Shown: positions 8,752-18,825, counted from the first letter of the stretch. The stretch: DNA of 64,000 nucleotides from Bittarella massiliensis (ex Durand et al. 2017) (GCF_017566145.1 NZ_JABFCL010000001.1:124001-188000), one strand, 5' to 3'. The notes: generated by a model from the sequence alone, not told the origin. Numbers and translations: made by a program.

Positions 8752-8780
8752 AGTATACAGGAGATGCGTTTATCTGTCAA
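8752..8780 (-). promoter_or_regulatory. Promoter of tRNA cluster 2
   Basis: Minus-strand TTGACA (8775-8780), a 17-bp spacer, and TATACT (8752-8757). The -35 box lies inside the last codons of hslO. The leader between it and tRNA-Asp contains a CTGAAAG/CTTTCAG hairpin (8685-8720). Confidence 0.82.
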
Positions 8781-9651
8781 TAGGATTTTTCAAATTTTTT
8801 AGCTCTTCCTGGGTGAAGCTGTATTTTTTTTCACAGAAATGGCAACAGACCTCCACCGGTTCCCCCTCGTCGATCATCTCTTGCAGCTCCTCATTTCCCA
8901 GGCTGAGCAGGGCCTTCTCCACCCGCTGGCGGGAGCAGTTGCAGCGGTACTCCACCGGGAACTCGTCCAAGATATTGGGGGCAAAGCCGTCGAGCACCCG
9001 CCCGATGATCTGCTCTAGAGACATCCCCTTCTCAAGCATCTGGGTGACAGAGGGCAGCCCCTTGAGATTGCCCTCCAACCGCTCGATCTCCTCCTCCAGC
9101 GCGCCGGGGAGAAGCTGCACCAAAAAACCGCCGGACGCCCGCACCGTCAAGTCGGGGTTGACCAGCACCCCCAGGGCGCAGACGGTGGGAATCTGCTCGC
9201 TGGCGGCATAGTAGGCGGTCACGTCCTCGGCCACCTCGCCACTCACCAGGGGCACGCTGCCCACGTAGGGGTCTTTCATGCCGGTGTCGCGGATGACCGT
9301 CAGGGTTCCGTCCCGCCCCACCGCGCCGCCCACGTCCAGCTTTCCGTAGGGGTTGAGGGACAGTTCTACCACCGGCTGGCTGACGGTGCCCCGCACGTTG
9401 CCCCAGGCGTCGGAGACGGCAATGACATTCCCCGCCGGCCCCCCGCCGCTAAGGCGCAGGGTGACGCTCTGTTCCGCTCCCTTCAGGCCGCAACCCATGA
9501 TGGAGGCGGCGGTGAGCAACCTGCCCAGAGCAGCGGTGATCACGGCAGAACTCTCGTGAATCTGCTCGGCCTGGGCGACAACGTCGGTGGAGTCGATGGC
9601 GGTCATCACCACTCCCCCATTTTCACTGATGGCGCGCAGTACACGTCCCAT
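8770..9651 (-). CDS. hslO: 33 kDa redox-regulated chaperone Hsp33
   Basis: 293 residues, full family length. The N-terminal chaperone domain has the conserved GCGLKG and NPYGKLDVGGAVG segments. The C-terminal redox switch is complete: CNC near residue 238 and CHFC near 271, the four zinc-binding cysteines. On oxidation zinc is released and Hsp33 becomes an ATP-independent holdase in the cytoplasm. The ATG at 9651 directly follows the stop of the upstream methyltransferase gene, whose last codons supply an AAGGAGGG site, so the two are translationally coupled. Confidence 0.95.
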   Translation of the reverse strand: MGRVLRAISENGGVVMTAIDSTDVVAQAEQIHESSAVITAALGRLLTAASIMGCGLKGAEQSVTLRLSGGGPAGNVIAVSDAWGNVRGTVSQPVVELSLNPYGKLDVGGAVGRDGTLTVIRDTGMKDPYVGSVPLVSGEVAEDVTAYYAASEQIPTVCALGVLVNPDLTVRASGGFLVQLLPGALEEEIERLEGNLKGLPSVTQMLEKGMSLEQIIGRVLDGFAPNILDEFPVEYRCNCSRQRVEKALLSLGNEELQEMIDEGEPVEVCCHFCEKKYSFTQEELKNLKNPIDR

Positions 9652-10419
9652 CTATTTTCCCTCCTTCTTGGCCAGGTATACCACCCGCTGGCTCTCTTCT
9701 GTCACCGGGCGGTCACAGTATCCGTCAAAGCGCTGCAGCAGCGCAAAACCCGCCTCGTTCAAGGATGTCTGCAAAAATTCAGGGGGATACCAGGTCTCTG
9801 AAAAACACTCGTCATAGCGGTAAAACCGGCCGTCCTCCCCCTCTTCAAAAAAGGTGAGGGAGATGTCGGTCACCCCTTCCTCTTCCCGCCACTCGTTCTG
9901 CCAGCCGCAGTAGAGATCGCCCAGGTCGTAGAGGTAGGCATTGTTTCCCAGTACCTGGGCGTGCTTGTAGTGGGTGTTGACGTCAAAGAGAAAGATGCCG
10001 CCCTCCTCCATAAACAGGGAGATGCGGGAGAAGGCGCGGCGGACTGCCTCCCGGTCGGGCAGGTGGTTGACGGTGTCCAGGGTGGAGACGGCGGCGCGGA
10101 TGGTCCCGTACAGGTCGAGTTCCTCCATCCCCTGCCCCAGAAGCAGAATGTCCTCCCCGCTCTCCAGCACCCGCTCCCGAGCGATTTCCAACATCTCCTC
10201 CGAGGGGTCGGCACCGATGAGGTCATATCCGGCGCGGGCGAGACGCAGGCAAAGTTCCCCCGTCCCGCAGCCGGCATCCAGTACAATGCCGCTGTCGATC
10301 CCCTGCTCTGCCAGCTTTTCCACAATAAAGCCGGCCATACGCGCCCTGTCCACATTTTCGGTGAGGGCGTCGTAAAAGCCGGCAAAATTGCCGTAGAAAT
10401 TTTGCTGTCTACCCTTCAA
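9652..10419 (-). CDS. Class I SAM-dependent methyltransferase
   Basis: 255 residues. Motif I, LDAGCGTGELCLRLA, is the SAM-binding glycine-rich loop, with the acidic residue of GADPSEEML next. The rest follows the Methyltransf_25/11 fold (STLDTVNHLPD, GIFLFDVNT). The substrate is unknown. No ATG fits; I place the start at TTG 10417-10419, overlapping the last codons of the upstream regulator by 11 bp, with GGGAGAG in front. It lies between the YerC-like regulator and hslO, probably in one transcript. Confidence 0.8.
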   Translation of the reverse strand: MKGRQQNFYGNFAGFYDALTENVDRARMAGFIVEKLAEQGIDSGIVLDAGCGTGELCLRLARAGYDLIGADPSEEMLEIARERVLESGEDILLLGQGMEELDLYGTIRAAVSTLDTVNHLPDREAVRRAFSRISLFMEEGGIFLFDVNTHYKHAQVLGNNAYLYDLGDLYCGWQNEWREEEGVTDISLTFFEEGEDGRFYRYDECFSETWYPPEFLQTSLNEAGFALLQRFDGYCDRPVTEESQRVVYLAKKEGK

Positions 10420-10714
10420 GGTCGGTCTCTCCCGCCATCGAGTCCAACAGTTTGTCGTAGCCGCCACACCCGTAGAGGAGGGAGCGGTTGACCCGGCTGA
10501 TGGTCGCCGTCGAGGCGCCGGTCTCCTTGACAATGTCGCTGTACACCTTTTTCTGCCGCAGCATCCGCGCCACGTGAAAGCGCTGGGCAATGGCCTTGAG
10601 CTCCTGAATGGTGCAGAGGTCGTCAAAAAAGTCATAGCAGTCGTCCAGGTTGTCGATGGACACGATTGCCGAAAACAGGTCGTCAAAGGTATCTCTTGAC
10701 AGATTGCTGTTCAA
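10409..10714 (-). CDS. YerC/YecD family TrpR-related regulator
   Basis: 101 residues matching the small TrpR-like family found across Firmicutes: LCTIQELKAIAQRFHVARML, then the helix-turn-helix YSDIVKETGASTATISRVNRSL and a GGY tail. TrpR binds tryptophan, but the ligand and targets of the YerC group are not settled. The start is TTG at 10712-10714 after AAGGCGGG. A promoter with TTCACA and TAAAAT lies upstream. It leads a probable operon with the methyltransferase and hslO. Confidence 0.88.
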   Translation of the reverse strand: MNSNLSRDTFDDLFSAIVSIDNLDDCYDFFDDLCTIQELKAIAQRFHVARMLRQKKVYSDIVKETGASTATISRVNRSLLYGCGGYDKLLDSMAGETDLEG

Positions 10715-10742
10715 TGAAAAACCCGCCTTTCCAAATCATCTT

Positions 10743-10772
10743 ATTTTAAAGTTTAACACCTTAAATTGTGAA
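10743..10772 (-). promoter_or_regulatory. Promoter of the yerC-methyltransferase-hslO unit
   Basis: Minus-strand TTCACA (10767-10772), an 18-bp spacer, and TAAAAT (10743-10748). The rest of the gap up to the lysA end at 10903 has a loose inverted structure (GTGAAAG with CTTTCAC, about 10768-10870) and no gene. Confidence 0.6.
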
Positions 10773-10902
10773 AGTAAAGGCTTCCCACCACTTTTGTGGC
10801 CCCGTTGGTGAAATCCGGCAGTTCGCCCAAGAAAAAGCGCGCCGAAACACCGGTTTCCGCACGCTTTCACAAGCTGTCCCAAAGAACGGGTCGGCCCCCC
10901 TG

Positions 10903-12201
10903 TCAGAGGTCGTTTCGCAGCAGGTCCTCCAGGCTCTCCCGGCGGACGACCAGTCGGCTCTCCCCCTGGGAGACCATCACCACCGGTGGGCGGGGGATGC
11001 GGTTGTAATTGGAGGCCATGGAGTAGTTGTAGGCTCCGGTGGCCAGCACCGCCAGGATGTCGCCGGGCCCCACCTCCTGGATGCGGGCGTTTTCCTGGAT
11101 CAAGTCGCCGCTCTCACAGCACTTGCCCGCCACCGTGACCGTCTGGGTCTTGGGGTCTGCCGCCCGGTTGGCCACCAGCACATCATAGGCCGCTTGGTAG
11201 AGGGCGTAGCGGGGGTTGTCGGTCATCCCCCCGTCGACAGCCACATAGGTGCGGACGCCTTTGATCTCCTTCACCGAGCCCACGGTGTAGAGGGTGGCGC
11301 CGGCAGGTCCCACAATGGAGCGCCCCGGCTCGATGACCACATAGGGGATGGGCAGTCCCTCCTCGCCGCAGCAGCGGTGGATGACCTTGGAGACCCGCTG
11401 CATGTACTCGTCGTAGCTGGAGGGGTTGTCGGAATCGACATACTTGATGCCAAAACCGCCCCCCAGGTCGAGAATTTCCAGCGCTTTGCCGTACTTTTGC
11501 CGAATCTCGCCCATAAAGCGGATCATCACCTCGGCCGCCAACTCAAAGGGGGCGATGTCGAAAATTTGCGAGCCAATGTGGCAGTGCAGCCCTTTCAGGC
11601 GCACCCCCTTCATGGCCATGGCCTCGTCGACGGCCGCCATGGCCTCGCCGTTTTCCAGCGCCAGACCAAACTTGGAGTCGATCTGCCCGGTGCGGATGAA
11701 GTCGTGGGTGTGGGCGTCAATGCCGGGCTTGATGCGAAAGAGGATGTCGGTCTCCCGCCCGGCGGCCCGGGACAGGCTGCCGATGAGCTGCAGCTCTTCC
11801 AGATTGTCCACCACGATCTGGCCGACCCCGCTCTCCAAGGCCATGGTCAGCTCGGCCGGGGTCTTGTTGTTGCCGTGAAAGTAGACCCGCTCCATGGGAA
11901 AACCCGCCTGCAGCGCGGTGTAGAGCTCCCCACTGGAGACCACGTCCAACCCCAGCCCCTCCTCCTGGGCAATGCGGCAGACCGCCTTGCAGCAAAAGGC
12001 CTTGCTGGCATAGGTACACAGCCCCCTGCCGTCGTAGTAGCGGTCGATGGACCGCTTAAAGGCCCGGCAGTTCTCCCGGATCAGGTCCTCGTCCATCACA
12101 TAGAGCGGGGTGCCGTAGCGCTCGGCCAGGGCGACGGCGTCCAGCCCGCCGACAGTCAGATGGCCCAGGTTGTTGACGTCCAAATTTTTGGAAACGAACA
12201 T
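10903..12201 (-). CDS. lysA: Diaminopimelate decarboxylase
   Basis: 432 residues of the PLP fold-III decarboxylase family, making L-lysine from meso-diaminopimelate. The PLP lysine is in YASKAFCCKA, the phosphate-binding loop in GGGFGI, and EPGRSIVG and GKCCESGD are active-site segments. The ATG at 12201 follows a GGAG-rich stretch and lies 4 bp after the engB stop, so lysA is the last gene of the engB-lysA unit. Placing a lysine biosynthesis gene behind lon-engB is unusual but the enzyme identity is clear. Confidence 0.95.
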   Translation of the reverse strand: MFVSKNLDVNNLGHLTVGGLDAVALAERYGTPLYVMDEDLIRENCRAFKRSIDRYYDGRGLCTYASKAFCCKAVCRIAQEEGLGLDVVSSGELYTALQAGFPMERVYFHGNNKTPAELTMALESGVGQIVVDNLEELQLIGSLSRAAGRETDILFRIKPGIDAHTHDFIRTGQIDSKFGLALENGEAMAAVDEAMAMKGVRLKGLHCHIGSQIFDIAPFELAAEVMIRFMGEIRQKYGKALEILDLGGGFGIKYVDSDNPSSYDEYMQRVSKVIHRCCGEEGLPIPYVVIEPGRSIVGPAGATLYTVGSVKEIKGVRTYVAVDGGMTDNPRYALYQAAYDVLVANRAADPKTQTVTVAGKCCESGDLIQENARIQEVGPGDILAVLATGAYNYSMASNYNRIPRPPVVMVSQGESRLVVRRESLEDLLRNDL

Positions 12202-12205
12202 CTCC

Positions 12206-12832
12206 TCACTCCTCCCCTTCGCGCTCTTCCTCTGTGTCCTCCCCGTCGTCCTCCTCCAGGAGGGCCTCCAAAATGCCCCGCAACTCGGGGATGCCCTCAA
12301 AGGTCTGGGCGGAGGTGGCGACCAGGTGCAGCTGGTCGCCACAGGGGATCTCCTCCCGCAGCTCTTCCATCCGCTTCTCCTTCTGCCTGGCCGTCAGCTT
12401 ATCGGCCTTGGTGAGGGCGATGAGAAAGGGGATTTCGCTGTCGATGAGGAAGTTGATCATCTGCAGGTCATCGGCGGTGGGCTGGTGGCGGATGTCCACC
12501 AGCTGTACCACCAGGCGGATGTCCCGGTCGCTGTGAAAGTAGTCCTCCATCAACTTGGCCCAGCGCTCCTTTTCGGAGCGGGAGACCTTGGCGTAGCCGT
12601 AGCCAGGCAGGTCGACAATGTAGCCGGGGCCGGCGGTAAAGAAGTTGATGGTGACCGTCTTGCCCGGCGAGGCCGAAACCCGCGCCAGCCGCTTGCGGTT
12701 GGCCACCTTGTTGATGAGGGAGGACTTGCCCACATTGGAGCGGCCGGAAAAGACGATCTCCGCCCGGTCGCTGGCGGGCAGCTGGGACGACACTCCGTAC
12801 GAGGCGTAAAATTCAATGGCGTTAAAGTTCAT
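12206..12832 (-). CDS. engB: Ribosome biogenesis GTPase YsxC/EngB
   Basis: 208 residues. GTPase motifs: G1 GRSNVGKSS, G3 DLPGYG, G4 TKAD, G5 TSA. YsxC/EngB helps assemble the 50S subunit and is essential in Bacillus. The acidic C-terminal tail (EEDDGEDTEEE) is an extension. The ATG at 12832 has AGGGAGG in front and lies 10 bp after the lon stop. The lon-ysxC pairing is conserved in Firmicutes. Confidence 0.95.
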   Translation of the reverse strand: MNFNAIEFYASYGVSSQLPASDRAEIVFSGRSNVGKSSLINKVANRKRLARVSASPGKTVTINFFTAGPGYIVDLPGYGYAKVSRSEKERWAKLMEDYFHSDRDIRLVVQLVDIRHQPTADDLQMINFLIDSEIPFLIALTKADKLTARQKEKRMEELREEIPCGDQLHLVATSAQTFEGIPELRGILEALLEEDDGEDTEEEREGEE

Positions 12833-12842
12833 GGCGTCCTCC

Positions 12843-15269
12843 CTACTGTTTGATGTGGGTGTCCCGCGGGCGGGCGGGTTCCGCCTTTTTCCTCGGGGGC
12901 GCAGAGGGCAGTTCCTCCACCTCCTCAGGCGGCTGTGCGGCCGGTTTGACCAGAGCGGTCTCCAGCACCTGGGAGATGGTTTCCACCGGCACAAAGCGCA
13001 GGTGATCCTTGACCTCCTGGTCCACCTCCTCCAAGTCGGGGAGGTTTCGCTTGGGAATCAAGACGGTGGTGCAGCCGTTTTTGTAGGCGGCCATGCTCTT
13101 TTCTTTGAGGCCGCCAATGGGAAGCACATTGCCGTGCAGATCGATCTCGCCGGTCATGGACACCTCGCCCCGCACCGGCCGCTCGGTCAGGGCCGAGACC
13201 AGGGCGGTCACCATGGTGACTCCTGCCGAGGGCCCATCTTTGGGGACCGCGCCCTGGGGGGCGTGAATGTGGATGTCTCGGTTTTTGTAGAAGTTGTGGG
13301 GGATGTCGTAGAGATCGGCGATGCTGCGCACATAGCTGACGGCGATCTTGGCCGATTCCTGCATCACATCGCCCAGGGAGCCGGTGATCTCGATCTTGCC
13401 GCTGCCCTCCAACACCACCGCCTCCATGAGCAGGGTGGTGCCGCCCACCGCGGTCCAGGCCAGGCCGGTGACGGTGCCCACCTTGTTTTCGAGAGAGGCG
13501 TCCTCCCTGTCAAATCGCCGGTGGCCGATCAGCCGGGAGAGGTTGGCCTTGGTGACCGAGAGCCCCTGTTCGCCCGTCACCACCTCTTTGGCCGCCTTGC
13601 GGCAGAGGCCGGCAATCTCCCGCTCCAGGCTGCGAACGCCCGCCTCCCGGGTGTAGCCGTCGATGAGCTCAAAGACGGCGTCGCGGGAGATTTTTAGCTG
13701 CCCCGCCTCTAGTCCGTGGGCCTTCATCTGCTTGGGGATGAGGTGGCGCTTGGCGATGTTGTACTTCTCCACGTCGGTGTAGCTGCCCAGCTCAATGACC
13801 TCCATCCGATCGTAGAGAGGGGCGGGGATGGCCGCGGCGTCGTTTGCCGAGGTGATGAAGAGAACGTCGCTGAGGTCGTAGGGCACCTCTATGTAGTGAT
13901 CCCGGAAGGCCTGGTTTTGCTCCTTGTCCAGCACCTCCAACAGGGCCGACGAGGGGTCGCCCTTGTAGTCGTTGCCCAGTTTGTCTACCTCGTCGAGGAG
14001 GATGAGGGGGTTTTGGGTCTTGGCCTGGGCCATGGCCTTGATGATCCGCCCGGGCATCGAGCCGATATAGGTCTTGCGGTGACCGCGAATCTCCGACTCG
14101 TCCCGCACCCCGCCCAAGGAGATGCGGACGTACTTTCTGCCCATGCTCTCGGCGATGGACTTGACGATCGAGGTCTTGCCCACCCCTGGAGGGCCCACCA
14201 GGCAGAGGATCTGGCCGCCGTTTTTGGGGGCCAATTTGGAGACGGCGATGAACTCGAGAATCCGCTCCTTGACCTTTTTCAGGCCGTAGTGATCCCGCTC
14301 AAGAATCTTGGACGCCGCCTGCAGGTTGGCGCTCACCTTGGAATAGGTGTTCCAGGGCAGTTCCAGGCAGGTCTCCAAATAGGTCTGGATAACGCTGCCC
14401 TCCTGTGAGCCCTGGGGCATTTTGGCCAGCCGGTTCAGGTTTTTCTCAAAGTGCTCCCGGGTCTCCTGGGGCAGTTCCAGCGCCTGTATCTTCTTTTGCA
14501 GCTCTTCCAGATCGCTGTCGTCGCCGTCCTCCCCCAGTTCCTCGGAAATGATGTGCATCTGCTCGCGAAGGACATATTCCCGCTGATTTTGATCCAGCTG
14601 TACCCGCACCTTGTCGTAGATGTCCTTCTCGATGAGGAGAACGTTGATCTCCCGCTCCAGGGCAATCACCAGCTTCTCCACCTGGCGAGAGACGGTGCGC
14701 TGTTCCAAAATCTCCTGCTTGGACTCGTAGGGAAGGTTGGCGCTCTGGCAAATCTGCTCCACCAGACGGGACGGATCCTGCTCCCCCAGCACCCCCAAAA
14801 GCACCTCTTTAGGCGCCCCCTTGCTGCCGGCGTTCACATACTCCTCGAAGAGCTGCTTGGCCGCCCGCACGTTGGCGATCAGGGTCGGGGTGATGCGCCG
14901 GGGCTGGGGCAGGTCGCTGCGCTCAACGGTGGCCTGCAGCATCTCTCCCCCAGATTGCAATTCCACCACACGGGCCCGGTATATCCCCCTGGCCAGCACC
15001 TTTACACCGTCGTCGGGCATCTTCAGCAGCTGTTTGACCCGGGCCACAGTGCCGTACTCATACAGGTCATCGGGGGTGGGGTCGTCCACCCGCACATCCT
15101 TTTGGGCCACCACGAAGAGGTTGCCACCGCTTTCCAGAGCGCTCTCCACCGCGCGGATGGACTGATCCCGCCCCACGTCAAAGTGCATGATGTTGCCCGG
15201 GAAGAGGACCATTCCCCGCAGGGCCATGGCGGGCATGCTCTCCATTCCGCCGCGTTTTTCTATATTCAA
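12843..15269 (-). CDS. lon: ATP-dependent protease Lon
   Basis: 808 residues with the full Lon layout: N-terminal substrate-recognition domain, coiled coil, AAA+ module with Walker [10 protein letters not shown] and Walker B LLDEVDK, and a C-terminal serine protease domain with the Ser-Lys dyad (Ser in [10 protein letters not shown]). A charged tail ends the protein. I start at TTG 15267-15269, spaced correctly from GAGGTGAT; an ATG at 15245 (MESMPAM) is an alternative, and the longer in-frame ATG is less likely because it lies at the promoter. Lon degrades misfolded and regulatory proteins. It has its own promoter and a terminator separates it from clpX. Confidence 0.94.
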   Translation of the reverse strand: MNIEKRGGMESMPAMALRGMVLFPGNIMHFDVGRDQSIRAVESALESGGNLFVVAQKDVRVDDPTPDDLYEYGTVARVKQLLKMPDDGVKVLARGIYRARVVELQSGGEMLQATVERSDLPQPRRITPTLIANVRAAKQLFEEYVNAGSKGAPKEVLLGVLGEQDPSRLVEQICQSANLPYESKQEILEQRTVSRQVEKLVIALEREINVLLIEKDIYDKVRVQLDQNQREYVLREQMHIISEELGEDGDDSDLEELQKKIQALELPQETREHFEKNLNRLAKMPQGSQEGSVIQTYLETCLELPWNTYSKVSANLQAASKILERDHYGLKKVKERILEFIAVSKLAPKNGGQILCLVGPPGVGKTSIVKSIAESMGRKYVRISLGGVRDESEIRGHRKTYIGSMPGRIIKAMAQAKTQNPLILLDEVDKLGNDYKGDPSSALLEVLDKEQNQAFRDHYIEVPYDLSDVLFITSANDAAAIPAPLYDRMEVIELGSYTDVEKYNIAKRHLIPKQMKAHGLEAGQLKISRDAVFELIDGYTREAGVRSLEREIAGLCRKAAKEVVTGEQGLSVTKANLSRLIGHRRFDREDASLENKVGTVTGLAWTAVGGTTLLMEAVVLEGSGKIEITGSLGDVMQESAKIAVSYVRSIADLYDIPHNFYKNRDIHIHAPQGAVPKDGPSAGVTMVTALVSALTERPVRGEVSMTGEIDLHGNVLPIGGLKEKSMAAYKNGCTTVLIPKRNLPDLEEVDQEVKDHLRFVPVETISQVLETALVKPAAQPPEEVEELPSAPPRKKAEPARPRDTHIKQ

Positions 15270-15339
15270 AAGATCACCTCGTATTTCTCGTCGAAAGGAG
15301 CCGCTCGGAAAGGGCGGCGCCAGAAAGGATTTACGCTTC

Positions 15340-15368
15340 ATTATAGCTGCTTTTACCCCTTTTTTCAA
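15340..15368 (-). promoter_or_regulatory. lon promoter
   Basis: Minus-strand TTGAAA (15363-15368), a 17-bp spacer, and a perfect TATAAT (15340-15345), about 70 bp upstream of the chosen lon start. Confidence 0.82.
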
Positions 15369-15393
15369 GTAAAATACACCAAATAACTCTCAT

Positions 15394-15417
15394 TTGTTCC
15401 ACCGCCCGGTTGAACAA
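15394..15417. promoter_or_regulatory. Possible operator dyad upstream of lon
   Basis: TTGTTC and GAACAA, separated by 12 bp, lie 26 bp upstream of the -35 box. It is not a CtsR, HrcA/CIRCE or LexA site by consensus. The regulator is unknown. Confidence 0.3.
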
Positions 15418-15441
15418 GTGCTTTTCCTTTGCGGGACAGCA

Positions 15442-15468
15442 AAAAGGGGCGGCTTCGCCGCCCCTTTG
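15442..15468 (-). terminator. Terminator downstream of clpX
   Basis: GGGGCGGC-TTC-GCCGCCCC with a T run on the minus strand, 11 bp after clpX ends. It ends the tig-clpP-clpX unit before lon. Confidence 0.85.
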
Positions 15469-15478
15469 CAACTCGCAT

Positions 15479-16786
15479 TTAAATGGCTTTTTGCTTGCCT
15501 GTCAGCTTTCCAGAAAAGCGGACCGGCCGCTTTTTCTCATCGTAGGTGAGAACGGGTTCCGCCTTGCCCTCGACACACCGCTCCCCGATCTGGACTTTGC
15601 TGACTTTCTCCTGGGAGGGGATTTCGTACATCACGTCCTGGAGCAACTCCTCCATAATGGAGCGCAGGCCCCGGGCGCCGGTCTTGCGCTCGATGCTCTT
15701 GCGGGCCACGGCCCGCAGGGCCTCTGGGGTGAATTCCAACTCGACCCCGTCCATCTCCAGCATGGCCTGATACTGCTTGAGCACCGCATTTTTGGGCTCG
15801 CAGAGAATCTTCACCAGGGAGTCCTCGTCCAGTGCCCGCAGAGAGCTGATGATGGGCAGACGGCCCACCAACTCGGGGATGATGCCGAACTTTACCAAGT
15901 CGTGGGGGACAATCTCCTCCAACAGGTTTCTCTCGGCCATCTCCTTTTTGCTCACCACGTTGGCGCCAAAGCCCATGGCGGAGGAGGAGATTCTCTTTTC
16001 GATGATCTTCTCAATGCCCTCAAAGGCGCCGCCGCAGATGAAGAGGATGTTGGAGGTGTCAATCTGAATGAACTCCTGCTGGGGGTGCTTGCGCCCGCCC
16101 TGGGGCGGGACGTTGGCAACGGTGCCCTCCACCATCTTCAGCAGGGCCTGCTGTACCCCCTCACCGGACACATCCCGGGTGATGGAGGGGTTTTCCGACT
16201 TGCGGGTGATCTTGTCGATCTCGTCGAGGTAGATGATGCCGTGCTCGGCCCGCTCCACATCGAAGTCCGCCGCCTGGATGAGTTTGAGGAGGATGTTCTC
16301 CACGTCCTCGCCCACATAGCCCGCCTCGGTCAGGGTGGTGGCGTCGGCAATGGCGAAGGGGACGTTGAGGATGTGCGCCAGGGTCTGGGCCAGCAGGGTT
16401 TTGCCCACCCCGGTGGGACCCAGCAGCAGGATGTTGCTCTTTTGCAGCTCCACCCCGTTTTCCTGGGGGCCGGCCAACAGCCGCTTGTAGTGGTTGTAGA
16501 CCGCCACCGCCAAGGTCTTTTTGGCGCTGTCTTGGCCGATCACATACTCGTCGAGGATGGCCTTGATCTCTTTGGGGGTGAGCACGTGAATGCTGGTGTC
16601 CTTCCCCTTTCCGCCCTTCTGAGGGGCGAAATCGTCGTCGTCCAGAAAGGATTGGCAGAGGGAGACACACTCGTCGCAGATGTAGACCCCCGGCCCGGTG
16701 ATGAGCTTGGAGACCTCGTCGGCCGACTTGCCGCAGAAGGAGCAAAACAGCATGTTCCCGCTGTTGCCGTTATCTTGATTTGGCAT
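15479..16786 (-). CDS. clpX: ATP-dependent Clp protease ATPase subunit ClpX
   Basis: 435 residues. The zinc-binding domain has Cys15, Cys18, Cys37 and Cys40. The AAA+ core has Walker A GPTGVGKT and Walker [10 protein letters not shown], and the IGF-type loop that docks on ClpP appears as [10 protein letters not shown]. ClpX unfolds tagged substrates and feeds them to ClpP. It lies 12 bp behind clpP, in the usual Firmicute order tig-clpP-clpX-lon. Confidence 0.97.
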   Translation of the reverse strand: MPNQDNGNSGNMLFCSFCGKSADEVSKLITGPGVYICDECVSLCQSFLDDDDFAPQKGGKGKDTSIHVLTPKEIKAILDEYVIGQDSAKKTLAVAVYNHYKRLLAGPQENGVELQKSNILLLGPTGVGKTLLAQTLAHILNVPFAIADATTLTEAGYVGEDVENILLKLIQAADFDVERAEHGIIYLDEIDKITRKSENPSITRDVSGEGVQQALLKMVEGTVANVPPQGGRKHPQQEFIQIDTSNILFICGGAFEGIEKIIEKRISSSAMGFGANVVSKKEMAERNLLEEIVPHDLVKFGIIPELVGRLPIISSLRALDEDSLVKILCEPKNAVLKQYQAMLEMDGVELEFTPEALRAVARKSIERKTGARGLRSIMEELLQDVMYEIPSQEKVSKVQIGERCVEGKAEPVLTYDEKKRPVRFSGKLTGKQKAI

Positions 16787-16798
16787 TGAATAAAATCC

Positions 16799-17380
16799 CT
16801 ACCGTTTCTCTATGACTTTGTCCACCAGGCCGTACTCCACCGCCTCCTGCGCGCTCTTGAAGTTGTCCCGCTCGGTGTCCTGCTCGATCACTTCCAGGGG
16901 TTGCCCGGTGTTTTTGGCGAGGATTTCATTGAGCCGCTTTTTGATGCGGAGGATGTGCTCGGCCTGGATCTTGATGTCGGTCGCCTGCCCCTGGCTGCCG
17001 CCGGAGGGCTGGTGAATCATGATCTCGCTGTTGGGCAGGGCAAAGCGCTTGCCCTTGGCGCCGCTGGAGAGCAGGAACGCCCCCATGGACGCCGCCATCC
17101 CGATACAGGTGGTGGAGACGTCGCACTTGATGTAGTTCATGGTGTCGTAGATGGCGAGGCCGGCGGTCACCGAGCCGCCCGGGCTGTTGATGTAGAGCAT
17201 GATGTCCTTGTCGGGGTCCTGCCCCTCCAAGTACAGCAGCTGGGCCACCACCAGGCTGGCGGTCTGGTCGTTGACCTCGTCACAGAGCATGACGATGCGG
17301 TCGTTGAGCAGGCGGGAGTAGATGTCGTAAGAGCGCTCTCCCCGGCTGGTCTGCTCCACTACCATAGGTACTAAACTCAT
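16799..17380 (-). CDS. clpP: ATP-dependent Clp protease proteolytic subunit ClpP
   Basis: 193 residues, standard length. The catalytic triad is Ser98 (GMAASMGAF), His123 (MIHQP) and Asp172 (DTERDNF). It forms the barrel-shaped tetradecamer that partners ClpX. The gene is 77 bp downstream of tig and 12 bp before clpX. Confidence 0.97.
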   Translation of the reverse strand: MSLVPMVVEQTSRGERSYDIYSRLLNDRIVMLCDEVNDQTASLVVAQLLYLEGQDPDKDIMLYINSPGGSVTAGLAIYDTMNYIKCDVSTTCIGMAASMGAFLLSSGAKGKRFALPNSEIMIHQPSGGSQGQATDIKIQAEHILRIKKRLNEILAKNTGQPLEVIEQDTERDNFKSAQEAVEYGLVDKVIEKR

Positions 17381-17457
17381 TTACAATGCGCCTCCAAACA
17401 AAAGTGATTCTACCCACCTAGCTGCAAAAGCCCCCTCAGGCGAGGTATGTATGCCGC

Positions 17458-18825
17458 TTACTTTTCCTCGGTGCCCTCTTCGGCCTTCTTGGCGGCCTTT
17501 TTGGCAGCGGGTTTCTTGGCCGCGGTCTTCTTGGCGGGCTTGACCTCTTCGACCTCGGCGCTCTCGCGGATCAGGTCGATGGCCTTGTTGACGGCCAGGT
17601 CCTCGCGGATGTTGTCCAGGGAAACCAAAGCCTTGATCTTCTCGGGCTCCATCTGGTAGTTCTCCGCCATCTTGGCGATCTCCTCCTCGACAGCCTCGTC
17701 GCTGATCTCGATCTTCTCCAGTTTGGCGATCTTCTCCAGGGCCAGGCGGATTTTGACCTGCTTCTCGGCCTGCTCGCGGAAGGTCTTGCGGAAGTCGGCC
17801 ATCTCCATGCCGGTGTACTGCAAGTAGAGCTGCAGGTTCATCCCCTGGGACTGCAGGCGGTAGTCGAAGTCCTGCACCATCTCATCGATGCGGTTTTCAA
17901 ACATCACTTCGGGGATCTCGCCCTCCAGCTTCTCGATGACCGCGTCCACCAGGCTGTTTTCCAGCTCGGTCTCGCTCTGGGCATTGGCCTGCTCCTGCAG
18001 CTTTTTCTTGATGTCCTTTTTCAGCTCATCCAGGGTGTCAAACTCGCTGACGTCCTTGGCGAACTCGTCGTCGAGCTCAGGCAACTCCTTGGATTTGAGC
18101 TCGTTTACCTTCACCTTGAAGGTGGCCGCTTTGCCGGCCAGCTCCTCGGCCTGGTACTGCTCGGGGAAGGTGACGTTCACGTCGAACTCCTCGCCGGGCT
18201 TGTGGCCAATGACCTGATCCTCAAAGCCGGGAATGAACTGGCCGCTGCCCAGCACCAGGGGGTGGCCCTCGCCCTTGCCGCCCTCGAAGGCGACGCCGTC
18301 GACAAAGCCCTCAAAGTCGATGATGGCGGTGTCGCCGGACTTGGCGGGCGCGTCCTCCACGGTGATGATGCGGGCGTTTCTGTCCTGCATCTTCTCCAGT
18401 TCGGCCTTGACCTGCGCGGCAGTGACAGTGTTGACGGTTTTCTGGGCCTTTATGCCCTTGTAGTCTTTGACCTCGACCTCGGGCTTGACGATGACGGTGG
18501 CCTTGAAGACCAGGCCGTCCGCCTTGCTGACCGACTCGACGCTGACTTCGGGGGTGGAGACGGGCTCGACGCCGGCCTCTTTGGCGGCCTCGACAAAGGC
18601 CTCGGGCATCACGTCATTGATGGCCTCGTCAAAGAAGATACCCTCGCCGTACATCTTCTCGATGAGGTGGCGGGGGGCCTTGCCCTTGCGGAAGCCGGGA
18701 ACGCTGATTTTCTTGGCGTTCTTATGGTACACCTTGTCTACCGCGCTGCCAAACACGTCGGGAGCGACCGAGACCTCCAATTCGTATTTGTTGGTCTCAA
18801 CTTTAGTAGAACTGTTAAGGCTCAT
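17458..18825 (-). CDS. tig: Trigger factor
   Basis: 455 residues. Domains in order: ribosome-binding N-terminus with the PGFRKGKAP signature, FKBP-type prolyl isomerase (GDTAIIDFEGFVDGVAFEGGKGEGHPLVLGS region), and the helical C-terminal chaperone arms. After the normal end at about residue 428 the protein has a lysine/alanine-rich tail of roughly 26 residues. The ATG at 18825 follows GGAGGAAG. It binds nascent chains at the ribosome exit tunnel and heads the tig-clpP-clpX unit. Confidence 0.96.
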   Translation of the reverse strand: MSLNSSTKVETNKYELEVSVAPDVFGSAVDKVYHKNAKKISVPGFRKGKAPRHLIEKMYGEGIFFDEAINDVMPEAFVEAAKEAGVEPVSTPEVSVESVSKADGLVFKATVIVKPEVEVKDYKGIKAQKTVNTVTAAQVKAELEKMQDRNARIITVEDAPAKSGDTAIIDFEGFVDGVAFEGGKGEGHPLVLGSGQFIPGFEDQVIGHKPGEEFDVNVTFPEQYQAEELAGKAATFKVKVNELKSKELPELDDEFAKDVSEFDTLDELKKDIKKKLQEQANAQSETELENSLVDAVIEKLEGEIPEVMFENRIDEMVQDFDYRLQSQGMNLQLYLQYTGMEMADFRKTFREQAEKQVKIRLALEKIAKLEKIEISDEAVEEEIAKMAENYQMEPEKIKALVSLDNIREDLAVNKAIDLIRESAEVEEVKPAKKTAAKKPAAKKAAKKAEEGTEEK

